Source of the DNA: Cecembia rubra
Lineage (GTDB): Bacteria > Bacteroidota > Bacteroidia > Cytophagales > Cyclobacteriaceae
Length of the DNA: 64,000 nt
Direction of reading: 5' to 3'
Assembly: GCF_003014575.1 (NCBI RefSeq)
Contig: NZ_PYGF01000001.1
Span: 310,001 to 374,000, forward strand
Position numbers and translations under genes: made by a program. This document shows positions 1 to 9,528 of this stretch, piece after piece. Under the pieces are notes generated by a model. It searched no databases. It saw nothing but the letters and a program-made list of their open reading frames with translations, and was not told the DNA's origin. How positions within the stretch are numbered: position 1 is the stretch's first letter; each line of letters starts with the position of its first letter.

Positions 1-1644
1 GATTTTGGGGATGGAACTGGGCTGAAAGAGGGAAAAGAGGTAGAGCATATTTTTACTCAAAAAGGGGAATATGAGGTAAAGGTCATTGCTTCTGTTAGCC
101 AAACGAGCTGTGACCTTCAGGAAGAAGTAGTCTTCAAGGTAGAAGTGACTGATGTTGGAGGAGAGATCATTGGCCCCACTTCAGTTTGTCCAGATGTGGA
201 AGAAATAACCTATAATTTTAAATCTTCAGATACATTCCAAAAGGTGGACTGGCGACAAGTAGGAGGTGAGGTCATTGCTAAGGACGATAAACAAGGTTCC
301 ATTACGATTCGATGGGGAGAGGCCAATCCCAATGCAGCAATATATGCTATACCCTATACTACAGAAGGCTGCCCATTGGAAGAGATTGAGCTCCGAGTTA
401 TTATCAATCCAGTAATTCAATCAATCATACCTCAGGGGCAAAAACAGGTCTGCTTTGAACCTGAAGGAGAATATGAATACACAGTTTCCAATGCAATGAA
501 TTTCAGGGCTTATGAATGGTTTGTAGAAAATGGGACTTTCATAGGGGATTCTGAAGGATCAAAAGTAAAAATTAAATGGGATTCCCCTGGTGTGACAGGA
601 AGGGTTTGGTACAAAGAATACAGCCTGATTGATGAATCCTGTGAAGGGGAATCACCAAGATTGGAAGTCACCGTCAATCAGGCATTTATTATGCAAAGCC
701 CGGAAAAAACAGATGTTTCCTGTTATGGCGGAAATGATGGTCAAATTTTTTTAAACATCGAGGGGGGCGTCCTTCCTTACAAATTTGAGTGGAGTCATGA
801 TGCATCTTTGAATGCTCCCAGAGCCATTGGATTAAAAGCAGGGACATACAACGTAAAGGTAATTGATGGTTTTGGTTGTGAAATATTGGCTGAGGAGGTT
901 GAAATCAGACAACCACAAACATTGCAAATTTCATCTATTGAGACTTTTGGTACCACATGTTTTGGAAAGGCAGATGGAAGAGCAGTGCTTTCAATCCAAG
1001 GAGGAACAGCACCTTATTTTATTAATTACCAAGATGCAATTTTTAATGAAAATTTAATTTTCTTGGAAAACTTGGAGGGGAAACAGTATTCACTTAAACT
1101 AAAAGATAGTAAAGGATGCTTTCTGAATTTGGAATTTGGGATTGATTCCCCTTTACCTGCACAATTGGAAATTACACAAACCCGCTCCAGTTGCCCCGGC
1201 CAGTCTAATGGTGAATTAATGGTCATTCCTTCCCTGGGCTTCACACCATTGCATTACCGTTGGGATTATGATGGTGGTCAGGGGCAATTACTTTCCGGTC
1301 TCCCCAAAGGAATATATCAGGTAATCGCAACCGATGCCAATGGATGTGAGGCTATCGGGACTTCTGAGGTTAGGGAAACTCCGCCGGTGGTTAGGATGCC
1401 TACTGGTTTCAAGTTAGGAGAAGATTTATTTATGGGGATATCAAATTGTGACCTCAGATTTAACCTTTCAATTTTCAGTAGGTGGGGCCAACTGGTCTAT
1501 AACGGGATTGAAGGCTGGGACGGTAAAATCGATGGAGAAAATGCTCCAATGGGAACCTATTCGTATTTATTCCAATATAATTTTCTACTGGATGGAGAGG
1601 TAATAACAATGGAAAAAAGAGGTGTATTTACAATAATTCAGTGA
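1..1644 (+). CDS. T9SS-secreted adhesin with PKD, SprB-like repeats and type-B sorting domain (5' truncated by window)
   Basis: The reading frame is open from base 1; the first usable start inside the window is a GTG at 145, but the sequence before it (DFGDGTG..., HIFTQKGEYEVKV) is clearly the end of a PKD domain, so the gene begins upstream of the window. It continues with an Ig-like cysteine-containing stretch, then three SprB-like repeats with the pattern CxGxxDGxxxxxxxGGxxPYxxxW, and ends in a gliding-motility/type-B T9SS C-terminal domain (FSRWGQLVYNG, GWDGKIDG, GTYSYLF). Such proteins are exported by the type IX system and held at the cell surface. It is a close paralogue of the next gene along its whole visible length, which points to a tandem duplication. 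The ligand cannot be read from the sequence. Confidence 0.85.
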   Translation, partial: DFGDGTGLKEGKEVEHIFTQKGEYEVKVIASVSQTSCDLQEEVVFKVEVTDVGGEIIGPTSVCPDVEEITYNFKSSDTFQKVDWRQVGGEVIAKDDKQGSITIRWGEANPNAAIYAIPYTTEGCPLEEIELRVIINPVIQSIIPQGQKQVCFEPEGEYEYTVSNAMNFRAYEWFVENGTFIGDSEGSKVKIKWDSPGVTGRVWYKEYSLIDESCEGESPRLEVTVNQAFIMQSPEKTDVSCYGGNDGQIFLNIEGGVLPYKFEWSHDASLNAPRAIGLKAGTYNVKVIDGFGCEILAEEVEIRQPQTLQISSIETFGTTCFGKADGRAVLSIQGGTAPYFINYQDAIFNENLIFLENLEGKQYSLKLKDSKGCFLNLEFGIDSPLPAQLEITQTRSSCPGQSNGELMVIPSLGFTPLHYRWDYDGGQGQLLSGLPKGIYQVIATDANGCEAIGTSEVRETPPVVRMPTGFKLGEDLFMGISNCDLRFNLSIFSRWGQLVYNGIEGWDGKIDGENAPMGTYSYLFQYNFLLDGEVITMEKRGVFTIIQ

Positions 1645-1762
1645 GTTTATAACCTTTTGGTTAGACAAAAGCTTATTTAATATAATTGCTTTAGCCATTG
1701 GTTCTTAAATTCTCAAACTTGTAGAATTATTGTAAATTGTACTTGGTATTTTGATATTAAAA

Positions 1763-4700
1763 ATGCGTCGGTCCAGTCAAATTATTTTAGGTTTCTTTTA
1801 TTGGCTTTTGGCTTGGTGCCTTATTTCACCTGCCCATGCGCAACTCAGTACAATTGGTAGAGAGTTTTTTGTTGGCTTTATGGAAAACCATCGCGTAGTT
1901 CCCAATAGAATTGATCAGGCCACTATAATAATTTCTGCAGAAGAGGACGCCGATGGTTTCATCCAATATGTTAATAATACCATTAATTTTTCAATAAAAG
2001 CCGGGCAACAATTTGTTTATGATTTCCCACAAGACGGATTGGATATTATCCACAGAACTTCCAGAAGGGTGGAGAACAAATCTGTTTATATCCAATCCAA
2101 TGGAAATATCTCTGTACATGCCTTCAATTTTAGAGAACGAAGTGCAGATGGAACAGTAGTACTTCCGCTTTCTTCAATAGGAAAAGATTACTGGGTTACT
2201 GCCCATTATGAGCAGTTTGCGCAAGGAACCAATCCAGGAAGCAACCAAAATTTTGAAAGTACTTTATTAATATTGGCAACAGAAGACGACACAAGAATTG
2301 AAATTTTGCTTTCTGCATTAAGTGTCGACCCCATACCTGTTCCTCCAGGTTCTACCTTGACTGTTGACCTAAAGAAAGGAGAAAGTTATCAGATCAAGGC
2401 TGTCGGTGACCTGACTGGTACTAGAGTGAGAGTAATTGGATCAACCGATGGGGATTGTAAAAATATAGCAGTTTTTGGTGGCAATAAAATGACCTCAATT
2501 GGCAGTGACTGCAATGATGCAACCACAGGGGATCACTTGTTCCAGCAGATTTACCCCACCTATTCCTGGGGTAGTGAGTATATACATATTCCTTTGGCCG
2601 GCCGGACTTCAGGTGAAATGGTCAAAGTGTTGGCCTCTGAAAACAACACCAAGGTATTTGTCAATGGTCAGGAAAGGGCTACATTAAATGCAGGCAGATT
2701 TACTACATTTTCTTTTGGAAAAGATGAATTGGCCAATATCACATCAAATAAACCCATAGCTGTCACAACTTTTGCAAAAAGTTATCGCTGTAATGAGCAA
2801 CTTGGGCCTGGTGCTGGAGACGGGGATCCAACGATGATTACTTTAAGTCCAAATTCCCAACTTATCAAAAAGACCGTTTTTTCATCTGTAAAAGTGGTGG
2901 GTATAGTTGAACATTTTGTCAATATCATCACCCTATCTAGCGCTGCTGCTCAGACTATTTTGGATGGATTGAATATAGGTAACCAGTTTCTTCCTGTTCC
3001 AGGGAATACCGCATATGCTTATGCCAGGGTCAAATTGAGTGAAAGCAGCCATACCTTAACCAATCCGGTGGGAATAATTGCATATGCATATGGTTCCGGT
3101 TTTATTGAATCTTATGGTTATTCAGCCGGAGCCAGCCTCAATAACCTCAATTTTGAAACTGAAGTAGCCTATGATTTTGAAGTCATAGGGGATAAGGTGG
3201 CATGTTTAGGTGAAGTTGGCTCGTGGACAGTAATTCCAAGAGATCCTAAATTTGAAATATTTGAATGGACATTTGGTACTGGTGCTGAAGTAAAGGAAGG
3301 TCGTACTGTTGACCATTTGTTTGAAAAACCCGGAAAATATCAAATTAAAATCGTAGCCCTGACAGGTACCCGTAGCTGTGATCAGATTGAAGAAACCTTT
3401 TTCGAGGTTGAGGTTTTGGAGACCAAAGGGGAAATTACCGGGCCTGATACTGTCTGCCCCGACATTGATGAGGCATTATATGTTTTTGATAATGCAATCA
3501 ATACCAAAAAGGTAATCTGGTTAATTGAAGGTGGTGAAATTATTCCGAAAGATGATTATTCCGTTAAGGTGAAATGGGGCAGTTTTAATCCAGATGCCAA
3601 AGTGATTGCAATCCCTTTAACAGAAGAAGGATGCCAGGGAAAACCCATTGAATACAAGGTAATCATCAATGAAGCAATTAACCCTGGCTTAGCCAAAGGT
3701 CAAAGTCAGATTTGTTTTGAACCGGGAGCTACCTATTCCTATCAAGTCAAAGATCAAGTTTCTAACAGACAATATAAATGGTTTGTAGAAGGAGGACAAA
3801 TTTTATCCCAAGACAACAAAGAAACTGTTGAGGTTCAATGGGGAGGCATTGGAAGCACTGGAAGCATTTGGTATGAAGAATTCAGTGAAATCAATCCTTC
3901 CTGTGCCGGTATCTCTCAAAAATTACAGGTTTTTGTGAATCCTCCCTTAACTGTTTCAGTGGCTGAAATTACAAATTTTATCTGTCCGGGTTCTAATAAT
4001 GGAAAAATCAAATTGGCTATTTCGGGGGGCACCGGGAATTATATCTATCAATGGTCTCATGACCCAAACTGGAATTTTGACTCTGCCGATGGGTTGGAGG
4101 CAGGAATATACGGACTAGTGATCAAAGATTCCGGAGGTTGTACAATCACCTTGGATTCATTGGAAATTAAGAATTCAGAACCAATGCAGCTTTTAGGGAT
4201 GCCAAATGTTAGAAACGCAGGATGTTTTGACAGCAAAGACGGAGAAATTTATTTTAGGATTGGAGGTGGATTTGGCAATTTTAGGACAGATATGGAGAAT
4301 GCCCTCGTCTTGGGAAAAGATATTCAAATTTTAGGATTGGAAAGAGGGGATTATTTGGTTACAGTTTATGATGAAAGCGGATGTTCTCTAAAAATCCCCT
4401 TTACCATTGAATCACCACCTGCGTTGGTTGTGGACTTTGAAATAGTAAATTTCGCATGTTCTGGTTTACCCAACGGGATTTTGGATGCAATACCATCAGG
4501 TGGGGTGCTCCCATACAGCATTAGCTGGGCTTGGGACGGTTCTAATAATCCCAGGCTAATCGATGTTCCATCTGGATTTTACCCGATTTCTGTGACTGAT
4601 GCCAATGGATGTCAGACGCAAGGTCTTGGTCAAATGAAGGAAGGGGTGCCCCAGTTACGCATGCCAACAGGTTTTAAACCATCAGATGGCTTCTTTTTGG

Positions 4701-4909
4701 GTGTGAGTAACTGTGAAGTGGAATTCAAATTGTTCATCTATGATAAATGGGGTGAATTGATTTATCAAGGTAACCAAGGTTGGGACGGCACATTAAAAGG
4801 TCAGGAAGCTCCTTTGGGTTCATATTCCTATATGATTGAGTACATTTTTAGAAAAGATGGGCAAATCCAATCCAAACAACAGCGTGGGGTATTTACATTA
4901 ATCCGTTAA
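1763..4909 (+). CDS. Large T9SS-secreted adhesin: IgGFc-binding-like N-domain, PKD, SprB repeats, type-B sorting domain
   Basis: About 1048 residues. I start at ATG 1763 rather than the in-frame TTG at 1751 because MRRSSQ... is followed at once by a clean signal peptide (hydrophobic to SPAHAQ near residue 27). Residues about 30-430 resemble the IgGFc-binding N-terminal domain found in many Bacteroidetes surface proteins (GREFFVGFMENH; FGGNKM; repeated claims on FAKSYRC). A PKD domain follows (WTFGTGAEV..., HLFEKPGKYQIKI), then an Ig-like stretch, three SprB-like repeats, and the C-terminal type-B T9SS sorting domain (IYDKWGELIYQG, GWDGTLKG, YSYMIEY). It sits 118 bp after its truncated paralogue and may be co-transcribed with it. 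Role in adhesion or gliding is inferred from architecture; the IgGFc label is a fold-family name, not evidence of antibody binding. Confidence 0.85.
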   Translation: MRRSSQIILGFFYWLLAWCLISPAHAQLSTIGREFFVGFMENHRVVPNRIDQATIIISAEEDADGFIQYVNNTINFSIKAGQQFVYDFPQDGLDIIHRTSRRVENKSVYIQSNGNISVHAFNFRERSADGTVVLPLSSIGKDYWVTAHYEQFAQGTNPGSNQNFESTLLILATEDDTRIEILLSALSVDPIPVPPGSTLTVDLKKGESYQIKAVGDLTGTRVRVIGSTDGDCKNIAVFGGNKMTSIGSDCNDATTGDHLFQQIYPTYSWGSEYIHIPLAGRTSGEMVKVLASENNTKVFVNGQERATLNAGRFTTFSFGKDELANITSNKPIAVTTFAKSYRCNEQLGPGAGDGDPTMITLSPNSQLIKKTVFSSVKVVGIVEHFVNIITLSSAAAQTILDGLNIGNQFLPVPGNTAYAYARVKLSESSHTLTNPVGIIAYAYGSGFIESYGYSAGASLNNLNFETEVAYDFEVIGDKVACLGEVGSWTVIPRDPKFEIFEWTFGTGAEVKEGRTVDHLFEKPGKYQIKIVALTGTRSCDQIEETFFEVEVLETKGEITGPDTVCPDIDEALYVFDNAINTKKVIWLIEGGEIIPKDDYSVKVKWGSFNPDAKVIAIPLTEEGCQGKPIEYKVIINEAINPGLAKGQSQICFEPGATYSYQVKDQVSNRQYKWFVEGGQILSQDNKETVEVQWGGIGSTGSIWYEEFSEINPSCAGISQKLQVFVNPPLTVSVAEITNFICPGSNNGKIKLAISGGTGNYIYQWSHDPNWNFDSADGLEAGIYGLVIKDSGGCTITLDSLEIKNSEPMQLLGMPNVRNAGCFDSKDGEIYFRIGGGFGNFRTDMENALVLGKDIQILGLERGDYLVTVYDESGCSLKIPFTIESPPALVVDFEIVNFACSGLPNGILDAIPSGGVLPYSISWAWDGSNNPRLIDVPSGFYPISVTDANGCQTQGLGQMKEGVPQLRMPTGFKPSDGFFLGVSNCEVEFKLFIYDKWGELIYQGNQGWDGTLKGQEAPLGSYSYMIEYIFRKDGQIQSKQQRGVFTLIR

Positions 4910-4942
4910 ATACCTTATTATTGTGCTTTAATTATTTAAAAC

Positions 4943-5962
4943 ATGAGGCAAATTTTGATTACGGGTGGAGCTGGTTATATAGGTTCCCATACCGCAGTAT
5001 CATTAGTAAACGCTGGTTTTGAGCCGGTTATCGTTGATAATTTTTCAAATTCAGACCAATCTGTACTTAGTGGATTAAAACGGATTTTGGGCCAGGATCT
5101 ACTTTGCTATGAAGGAGATTGCAATGATAGGGCACTGATGGAAAAGATTTTTCAAGAGAATAACTTTGAAGGAGTAATCCATTTTGCAGCCTATAAGGCG
5201 GTGGGTGAGAGTACAAAATTTCCTTTGAAATATTATAATAATAATCTTAACTCACTGATTATCCTTCTCGAGACAATGTCCAGTTTCGGTGTAAAGGACT
5301 TGGTTTTTTCATCCAGTTGTACGGTATATGGTCAGCCAGATGAATTGCCAGTAAAGGAAAGCACTCCTAGAAAAGAGGCAGAAAGTCCTTATGGAAATAC
5401 CAAAAAAATCTGTGAGGATATGCTCAGGGACTACATCAAAAGCGGAGTGAATTCAAGGATTATTTCTTTGCGCTACTTCAACCCAGTCGGTGCGCATCCA
5501 AGTGGGGAAATTGGCGAATTACCTTTAGGGGTTCCCAATAACCTGGTGCCTTTTATAACTCAAACTGCAGCAGGAATAAGGGAAAAACTCACTGTATTTG
5601 GAAATGATTACAATACACCTGATGGAAGTTGTGTAAGGGATTATATCCATGTGATGGATTTGGCAAATGCCCATGTTAAGGCCCTTGAATACCTTTTTAA
5701 GCAAGGAGAAAATTTTTATGACCTGTTTAATGTGGGAACAGGAAATGGCAATACAGTACTTGAAGTAATCCAAACCTTTGAAAAAGTAAGTGGAAGCTCT
5801 TTGAATTATCATATAGGTCCAAGAAGACCTGGGGACATAGAAAAGGTATGGGCAAACACAGACAAAATCAATAATGTACTTGGATGGCAGGCCATTTATA
5901 GCCTTGAAGATTCTCTTAGGGATTCTTGGAACTGGCAACAGAAACTAGGGGAGAAGGGTTAA
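4943..5962 (+). CDS. galE: UDP-glucose 4-epimerase
   Basis: Interconverts UDP-glucose and UDP-galactose in the cytoplasm, using tightly bound NAD. The 339-residue length is typical of GalE. Visible motifs are the N-terminal Rossmann GGAGYIGSH (residues 8-16), the catalytic SSSCTVYG segment (Ser/Thr near 124-127) and the YGNTK motif with Tyr150 and Lys154. It starts 33 bp after the adhesin gene on the same strand. Its 3' end overlaps the convergent GH99-like gene by 47 bp, so the two transcripts are antisense at their ends. Confidence 0.95.
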   Translation: MRQILITGGAGYIGSHTAVSLVNAGFEPVIVDNFSNSDQSVLSGLKRILGQDLLCYEGDCNDRALMEKIFQENNFEGVIHFAAYKAVGESTKFPLKYYNNNLNSLIILLETMSSFGVKDLVFSSSCTVYGQPDELPVKESTPRKEAESPYGNTKKICEDMLRDYIKSGVNSRIISLRYFNPVGAHPSGEIGELPLGVPNNLVPFITQTAAGIREKLTVFGNDYNTPDGSCVRDYIHVMDLANAHVKALEYLFKQGENFYDLFNVGTGNGNTVLEVIQTFEKVSGSSLNYHIGPRRPGDIEKVWANTDKINNVLGWQAIYSLEDSLRDSWNWQQKLGEKG

Positions 5963-7595
5963 AACCCATTCTCCTTTCCAAAAAAACCTCCTTGATGGCT
6001 TCCAGATAAGAAAATCCATGTCCTTCAGTAGGTTCAATATGATTTCCTTCCAAATATTCATTCCAGCAGCATATCATGATGGTGCTTCCATTACTCGATT
6101 GATATTTTTCAGATAGCTTTTTGGCATCTTCCAATTTTGCTTTGAATGTAGCTTTATTGCTGTGCACCCTATCTTTTTCGGGTTCAGATGGGAATCCAGT
6201 TGTCTGTGGCCAAGTGCCACCTGCAGGTCTATAATCCCAACCCATAGCCACAGGAACCTGATATTCAAAATTGGGATCATTTTTGTAGAATTCACTCCAT
6301 CTGTTCCAGTGACTTTGGTAGGTTCGTCTCATATCATTGAAGCTCCTGTTTTCTAGTGATAAAAAGTTGTGATATACATAAGCAGTAAGTCCTTCGAATC
6401 CCATTCCTTTGAGCCTTGGGACATAATTTTGGAAAAGCAAGCGGTTGACATATTGCCCACCCCTCCAAATTTCCTTTGAATTATTTGCACGCCATTGCGT
6501 TGGCATACCGTACTGCCTTTCACGTGGTAACATGGCCCCGGAGGCTACTGCAATAAATTTAATTCCCTTAAGGCCATTTCTTACTGCAATTACTTTTGAC
6601 CTGTCAAGTAATTCCCGCATAGTAATCCCATAAAATGCAGCCCTTGATTCTGTATCCTGGGGAAAATAAATATATACAATGGGCCTGCCGTCTTCGGACT
6701 TGAGGTAGTCACTTCTCTTAAAGTATTTGTCTATCCACAACTGGGTAATTTTTTCATGAACTTTAAGATAAAGTGCTTTATCCGGTTTTTCTCCCTCATA
6801 ATTTCTACCTGCACTTATACTTTCCGGAGATCCTATATCGATCCATAATCTCCATCGGTCATCGCTGTCATCGCACCAGTTGATGGCCCATTTCATTTGT
6901 TTTTCTGGAGGCAGTTTTTCATTTTCCTGCAAAAGAACTGTCAATTGTTCATTCCACTCTTCCAATCCCGGAACTGCCACTCTTCCATCTCTATTAGGAT
7001 CAATTTGCCAGCCTTCAGGATAATAGAGAGTAGATTGAGGGCCAAAATAGCGGTGATAATAATAATGTCTTCCAAAAAACCAATTATAGGCAAAAAAGTC
7101 TATGCCATAGCTTTTCATATACTCCAACTGCTTTCTGGCTACTTGAGGGTCATCTCTTTTATAAAATCCTCCTAAGCTAGGATGCGGCTTCCTATCCAAA
7201 AAAGGACCCTCATAAGGATATCGGTTATCATAAACTCTACCTCTTGGTCCCCAAACCGCAGTATTTTTAATACTGGAACAATCTTCTAATCCCATGAGGC
7301 AAGACCAAAAGCTGTCAATATCCCTATTCGGGTCAGGGGATGTGTTCCAGGAAGGCATAAAATATACACCAACCAACTGATCTTTGATTGTATTATCGTT
7401 GGTCTGTCTTGCAGCTATTACTTCTGTTTCAATATCAGTAATTTTAATTTCTTCTTCAGCTTTATTATTTGGATCTGTAGGCAATTCTACTATTCTCTCC
7501 TTTGAAGATTGTATTTTACTGGACTTTTCTTCACAAGCTAAAGGGTCAAGAATAAAAATCAGGAAAAGTATCAAAGGGGGAGAAAATAGCTTCAT
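5916..7595 (-). CDS. GH99/GH71-like (WbsX-type) glycoside hydrolase-like lipoprotein
   Basis: A 559-residue protein with an N-terminal hydrophobic segment ending DPLAC/EEK, which looks like a (non-canonical) lipoprotein signal with Cys21 as the acylated residue. The body carries hallmarks of GH99-like/WbsX TIM-barrel proteins: an early GVYFMPSW strand, YGIDFFAYNWF, KWAINWCDD, and the C-terminal WNEYLEGNHIEP motif starting at Trp511. GH99 enzymes cleave alpha-mannosidic linkages and GH71 alpha-1,3-glucans; the true substrate here is unknown. The gene is convergent with galE and overlaps it by 47 bp. Upstream lies the terminator of the transketolase operon, so it needs its own promoter, which I could not identify. 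Confidence 0.7.
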   Translation of the reverse strand: MKLFSPPLILFLIFILDPLACEEKSSKIQSSKERIVELPTDPNNKAEEEIKITDIETEVIAARQTNDNTIKDQLVGVYFMPSWNTSPDPNRDIDSFWSCLMGLEDCSSIKNTAVWGPRGRVYDNRYPYEGPFLDRKPHPSLGGFYKRDDPQVARKQLEYMKSYGIDFFAYNWFFGRHYYYHRYFGPQSTLYYPEGWQIDPNRDGRVAVPGLEEWNEQLTVLLQENEKLPPEKQMKWAINWCDDSDDRWRLWIDIGSPESISAGRNYEGEKPDKALYLKVHEKITQLWIDKYFKRSDYLKSEDGRPIVYIYFPQDTESRAAFYGITMRELLDRSKVIAVRNGLKGIKFIAVASGAMLPRERQYGMPTQWRANNSKEIWRGGQYVNRLLFQNYVPRLKGMGFEGLTAYVYHNFLSLENRSFNDMRRTYQSHWNRWSEFYKNDPNFEYQVPVAMGWDYRPAGGTWPQTTGFPSEPEKDRVHSNKATFKAKLEDAKKLSEKYQSSNGSTIMICCWNEYLEGNHIEPTEGHGFSYLEAIKEVFLERRMGFNPSPLVSVASSKNP

Positions 7596-7641
7596 GACTG
7601 ATTATTTTTTTGTGAAACAAAAAGGAACGAAGATCAAATAT

Positions 7642-7671
7642 AAAAAAACCGTGATGGAATATCCACCACGG
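7642..7671 (-). terminator. Intrinsic terminator of the bcp-transketolase run
   Basis: On the minus strand the sequence forms a 10-bp stem (CCGTGGTGGA with TCCATCACGG, one G-U pair) with a 3-nt loop, followed by seven T. The stem arms are 7649-7658 and 7662-7671 on the plus strand. It lies 26 bp downstream of the transketolase C-subunit stop. Confidence 0.8.
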
Positions 7672-7696
7672 CCTTGTAAATTATTTGAAAGATCAA

Positions 7697-8665
7697 TTAC
7701 TTTCTAGCGATTGCTTTCTTGGCAGCCTTCACAATATTTTCAGCATTGAGGCCGTATTTTTCCAATAACTGCGTTGGGGTACCAGATTCACCAAAGGAAT
7801 CATTAACACCAATATATTCCAAAGGAGCCGGATAATTCCTTGCCAAAACCTGGGCGATGCTATCCCCAAGTCCTCCATTCACCTGGTGTTCTTCTGCGGA
7901 AACGGCACAACCTGTTTTTTGAACAGAATTCAGAATTGCTTCCTCATCCAAAGGTTTGATAGTGTGGATGTTGATCACTTCGGCAGATATACCTTCTTCC
8001 CTAAGCATTGCTTCTGCCACAACAGCTTCCCACACCAAGTGACCGTTTGCAAAGATGGTTACATCTTTACCCTCGATCATCTTTACAGCTTTGCCAATTT
8101 CAAATTTCTGGTCAGCAGGGGTAAATACTGGCCAACTTGGGCGGCCAAATCTCAAATAAGCTGGTCCAACATGGTCTACAAGTGCCAAGGTAGCTGCTTT
8201 GGTTTGATTGTAATCACATGGCACAATCACAGTCATATGTGGCAACATTTTCATCATGCCCACATCTTCCAGGATCTGGTGGGTAGCACCATCTTCTCCC
8301 AGAGTAAGTCCGGCATGCGATGCACAGATTTTTACATTTTTATCAGAATAGGCCACAGATTGACGGATCTGATCATAGACCCTTCCAGTGGAGAAGTTGG
8401 CAAAAGTACCTGTAAAAGGAATTTTACCTCCAATAGTCATCCCTGCAGCCAATCCGATCATATTGGCTTCGGCAATACCTACCTGAAAAAATCTTTCAGG
8501 GAATTCTTTCTCAAAAGCACCCATTTTCAGGGAACCGATTAAGTCAGCACATAGCCCCACTACATTGGGATTTTTTCTGCCTGCTTCCAATAAACCATCT
8601 CCGAAACCAGAACGGGTGTCTTTTTTTTCTGTGTATGTGAATTTTAAGTCCAAGGTTTTTTCCAT
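7697..8665 (-). CDS. Transketolase, C-terminal subunit (split type)
   Basis: A 322-residue protein equivalent to the pyrimidine-binding and C-terminal domains of transketolase. Visible features are AEANMIGLAAGMT near residue 65, the FANFSTGRVYDQIR loop, and a C-terminal domain with HTIKPLD and EEHQVNGGLGD. Together with the gene directly upstream it would form an intact thiamine-diphosphate-dependent transketolase of the pentose phosphate pathway, transferring two-carbon units between sugar phosphates. The N-subunit stop and this start are separated by one base, implying coupled translation. A strong terminator follows the gene. A DXP-synthase-like or other ketol-transferring role is possible but less likely given the paired N-subunit. 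Confidence 0.9.
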   Translation of the reverse strand: MEKTLDLKFTYTEKKDTRSGFGDGLLEAGRKNPNVVGLCADLIGSLKMGAFEKEFPERFFQVGIAEANMIGLAAGMTIGGKIPFTGTFANFSTGRVYDQIRQSVAYSDKNVKICASHAGLTLGEDGATHQILEDVGMMKMLPHMTVIVPCDYNQTKAATLALVDHVGPAYLRFGRPSWPVFTPADQKFEIGKAVKMIEGKDVTIFANGHLVWEAVVAEAMLREEGISAEVINIHTIKPLDEEAILNSVQKTGCAVSAEEHQVNGGLGDSIAQVLARNYPAPLEYIGVNDSFGESGTPTQLLEKYGLNAENIVKAAKKAIARK

Positions 8666-8666
8666 C

Positions 8667-9518
8667 TTAATAGTCTCCTAATGTTTCTTCTAATTGTCCC
8701 AACGCATTTGCTAACTGCTCATCGTTCGGAGCCACTCCATGCCACTTATGTGTACCTACCATGAAGTCTACTCCGTATCCCATTTCTGTATAAAGAAGAA
8801 TTAAGACAGGTTTACCTTTTCCGGTAAGGTCTTTAGCTTTTGACAATCCGTCCAAAACTGCTTCCATATCATTGCCTTTTTGGATATCGATCACCTCCCA
8901 GCCGAAAGCCTCATATTTGGCTCTCAGGTTTTTCAGGTCCATTACCTTTGCGGTAGGACCATCTATCTGCTGTCCATTGTAATCTATCGCTGCTATCAGG
9001 TTGTCCACTTTGTGGTGGGCAGCATACATGGCTGCTTCCCATACCTGACCTTCTTGTTGTTCCCCATCACCCATCATCACATAGACAAGTTTATTGTCCT
9101 GATTCAATTTCTTGACCTGGGCAGCACCGATAGCCACGGAGAGGCCCTGACCAAGGGAACCTGAGGCAATTCTTATTCCTGGTAGTCCTTCATGGGTGGC
9201 AGGATGTCCCTGCAGCCTGGAGTTGATTTTACGGAAAGTACCCAATTCATCTGTGCTGAAGTACCCGGTTCTTGCCAATACACTGTACCAAAGGGCCGAT
9301 ACGTGTCCATTGGATAAAAAGAACAAATCTTCGCCTTTAGCATCCATTTCGAATTTATTGTTGTGTTCCATTTCTTTGAAAAACAGGGCCACAAAATATT
9401 CCGTCAGGCCTAAAGCTGCGCCGGGGTGTCCTGATTGGACAGCATGAACCATCCTAAGGCAATCCCTTCTTACTTGAGAACAGATTTTTTTGAGTTGATC
9501 GATTGATTGATTTTCCAT
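8667..9518 (-). CDS. Transketolase, N-terminal (ThDP-binding) subunit
   Basis: The thiamine-diphosphate binding half of a split transketolase. The ThDP motif reads GDGEQQEGQVWEAA followed by AIDYNGQQIDG; SGHPGAALG and the TGHPATHEG-like QGHPATHEG segment are also present. I place the start at the ATG at 9518 (MENQSIDQ...), because the longer frame to 9605 would add a poorly conserved basic tail and overlap the bcp gene, whose stop is at 9529. With this choice the gap to bcp is 10 bp and the gap to the C-subunit is one base, so the three genes look like one transcription unit. Confidence 0.9.
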   Translation of the reverse strand: MENQSIDQLKKICSQVRRDCLRMVHAVQSGHPGAALGLTEYFVALFFKEMEHNNKFEMDAKGEDLFFLSNGHVSALWYSVLARTGYFSTDELGTFRKINSRLQGHPATHEGLPGIRIASGSLGQGLSVAIGAAQVKKLNQDNKLVYVMMGDGEQQEGQVWEAAMYAAHHKVDNLIAAIDYNGQQIDGPTAKVMDLKNLRAKYEAFGWEVIDIQKGNDMEAVLDGLSKAKDLTGKGKPVLILLYTEMGYGVDFMVGTHKWHGVAPNDEQLANALGQLEETLGDY

Positions 9519-9528
9519 TGGATTGGAA

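Noticed and set aside
7886-8542. Plus-strand ORF of 218 codons antisense to the transketolase C-subunit
   Set aside because: Aromatic- and cysteine-rich shadow translation with no domain; the minus-strand gene is certain.
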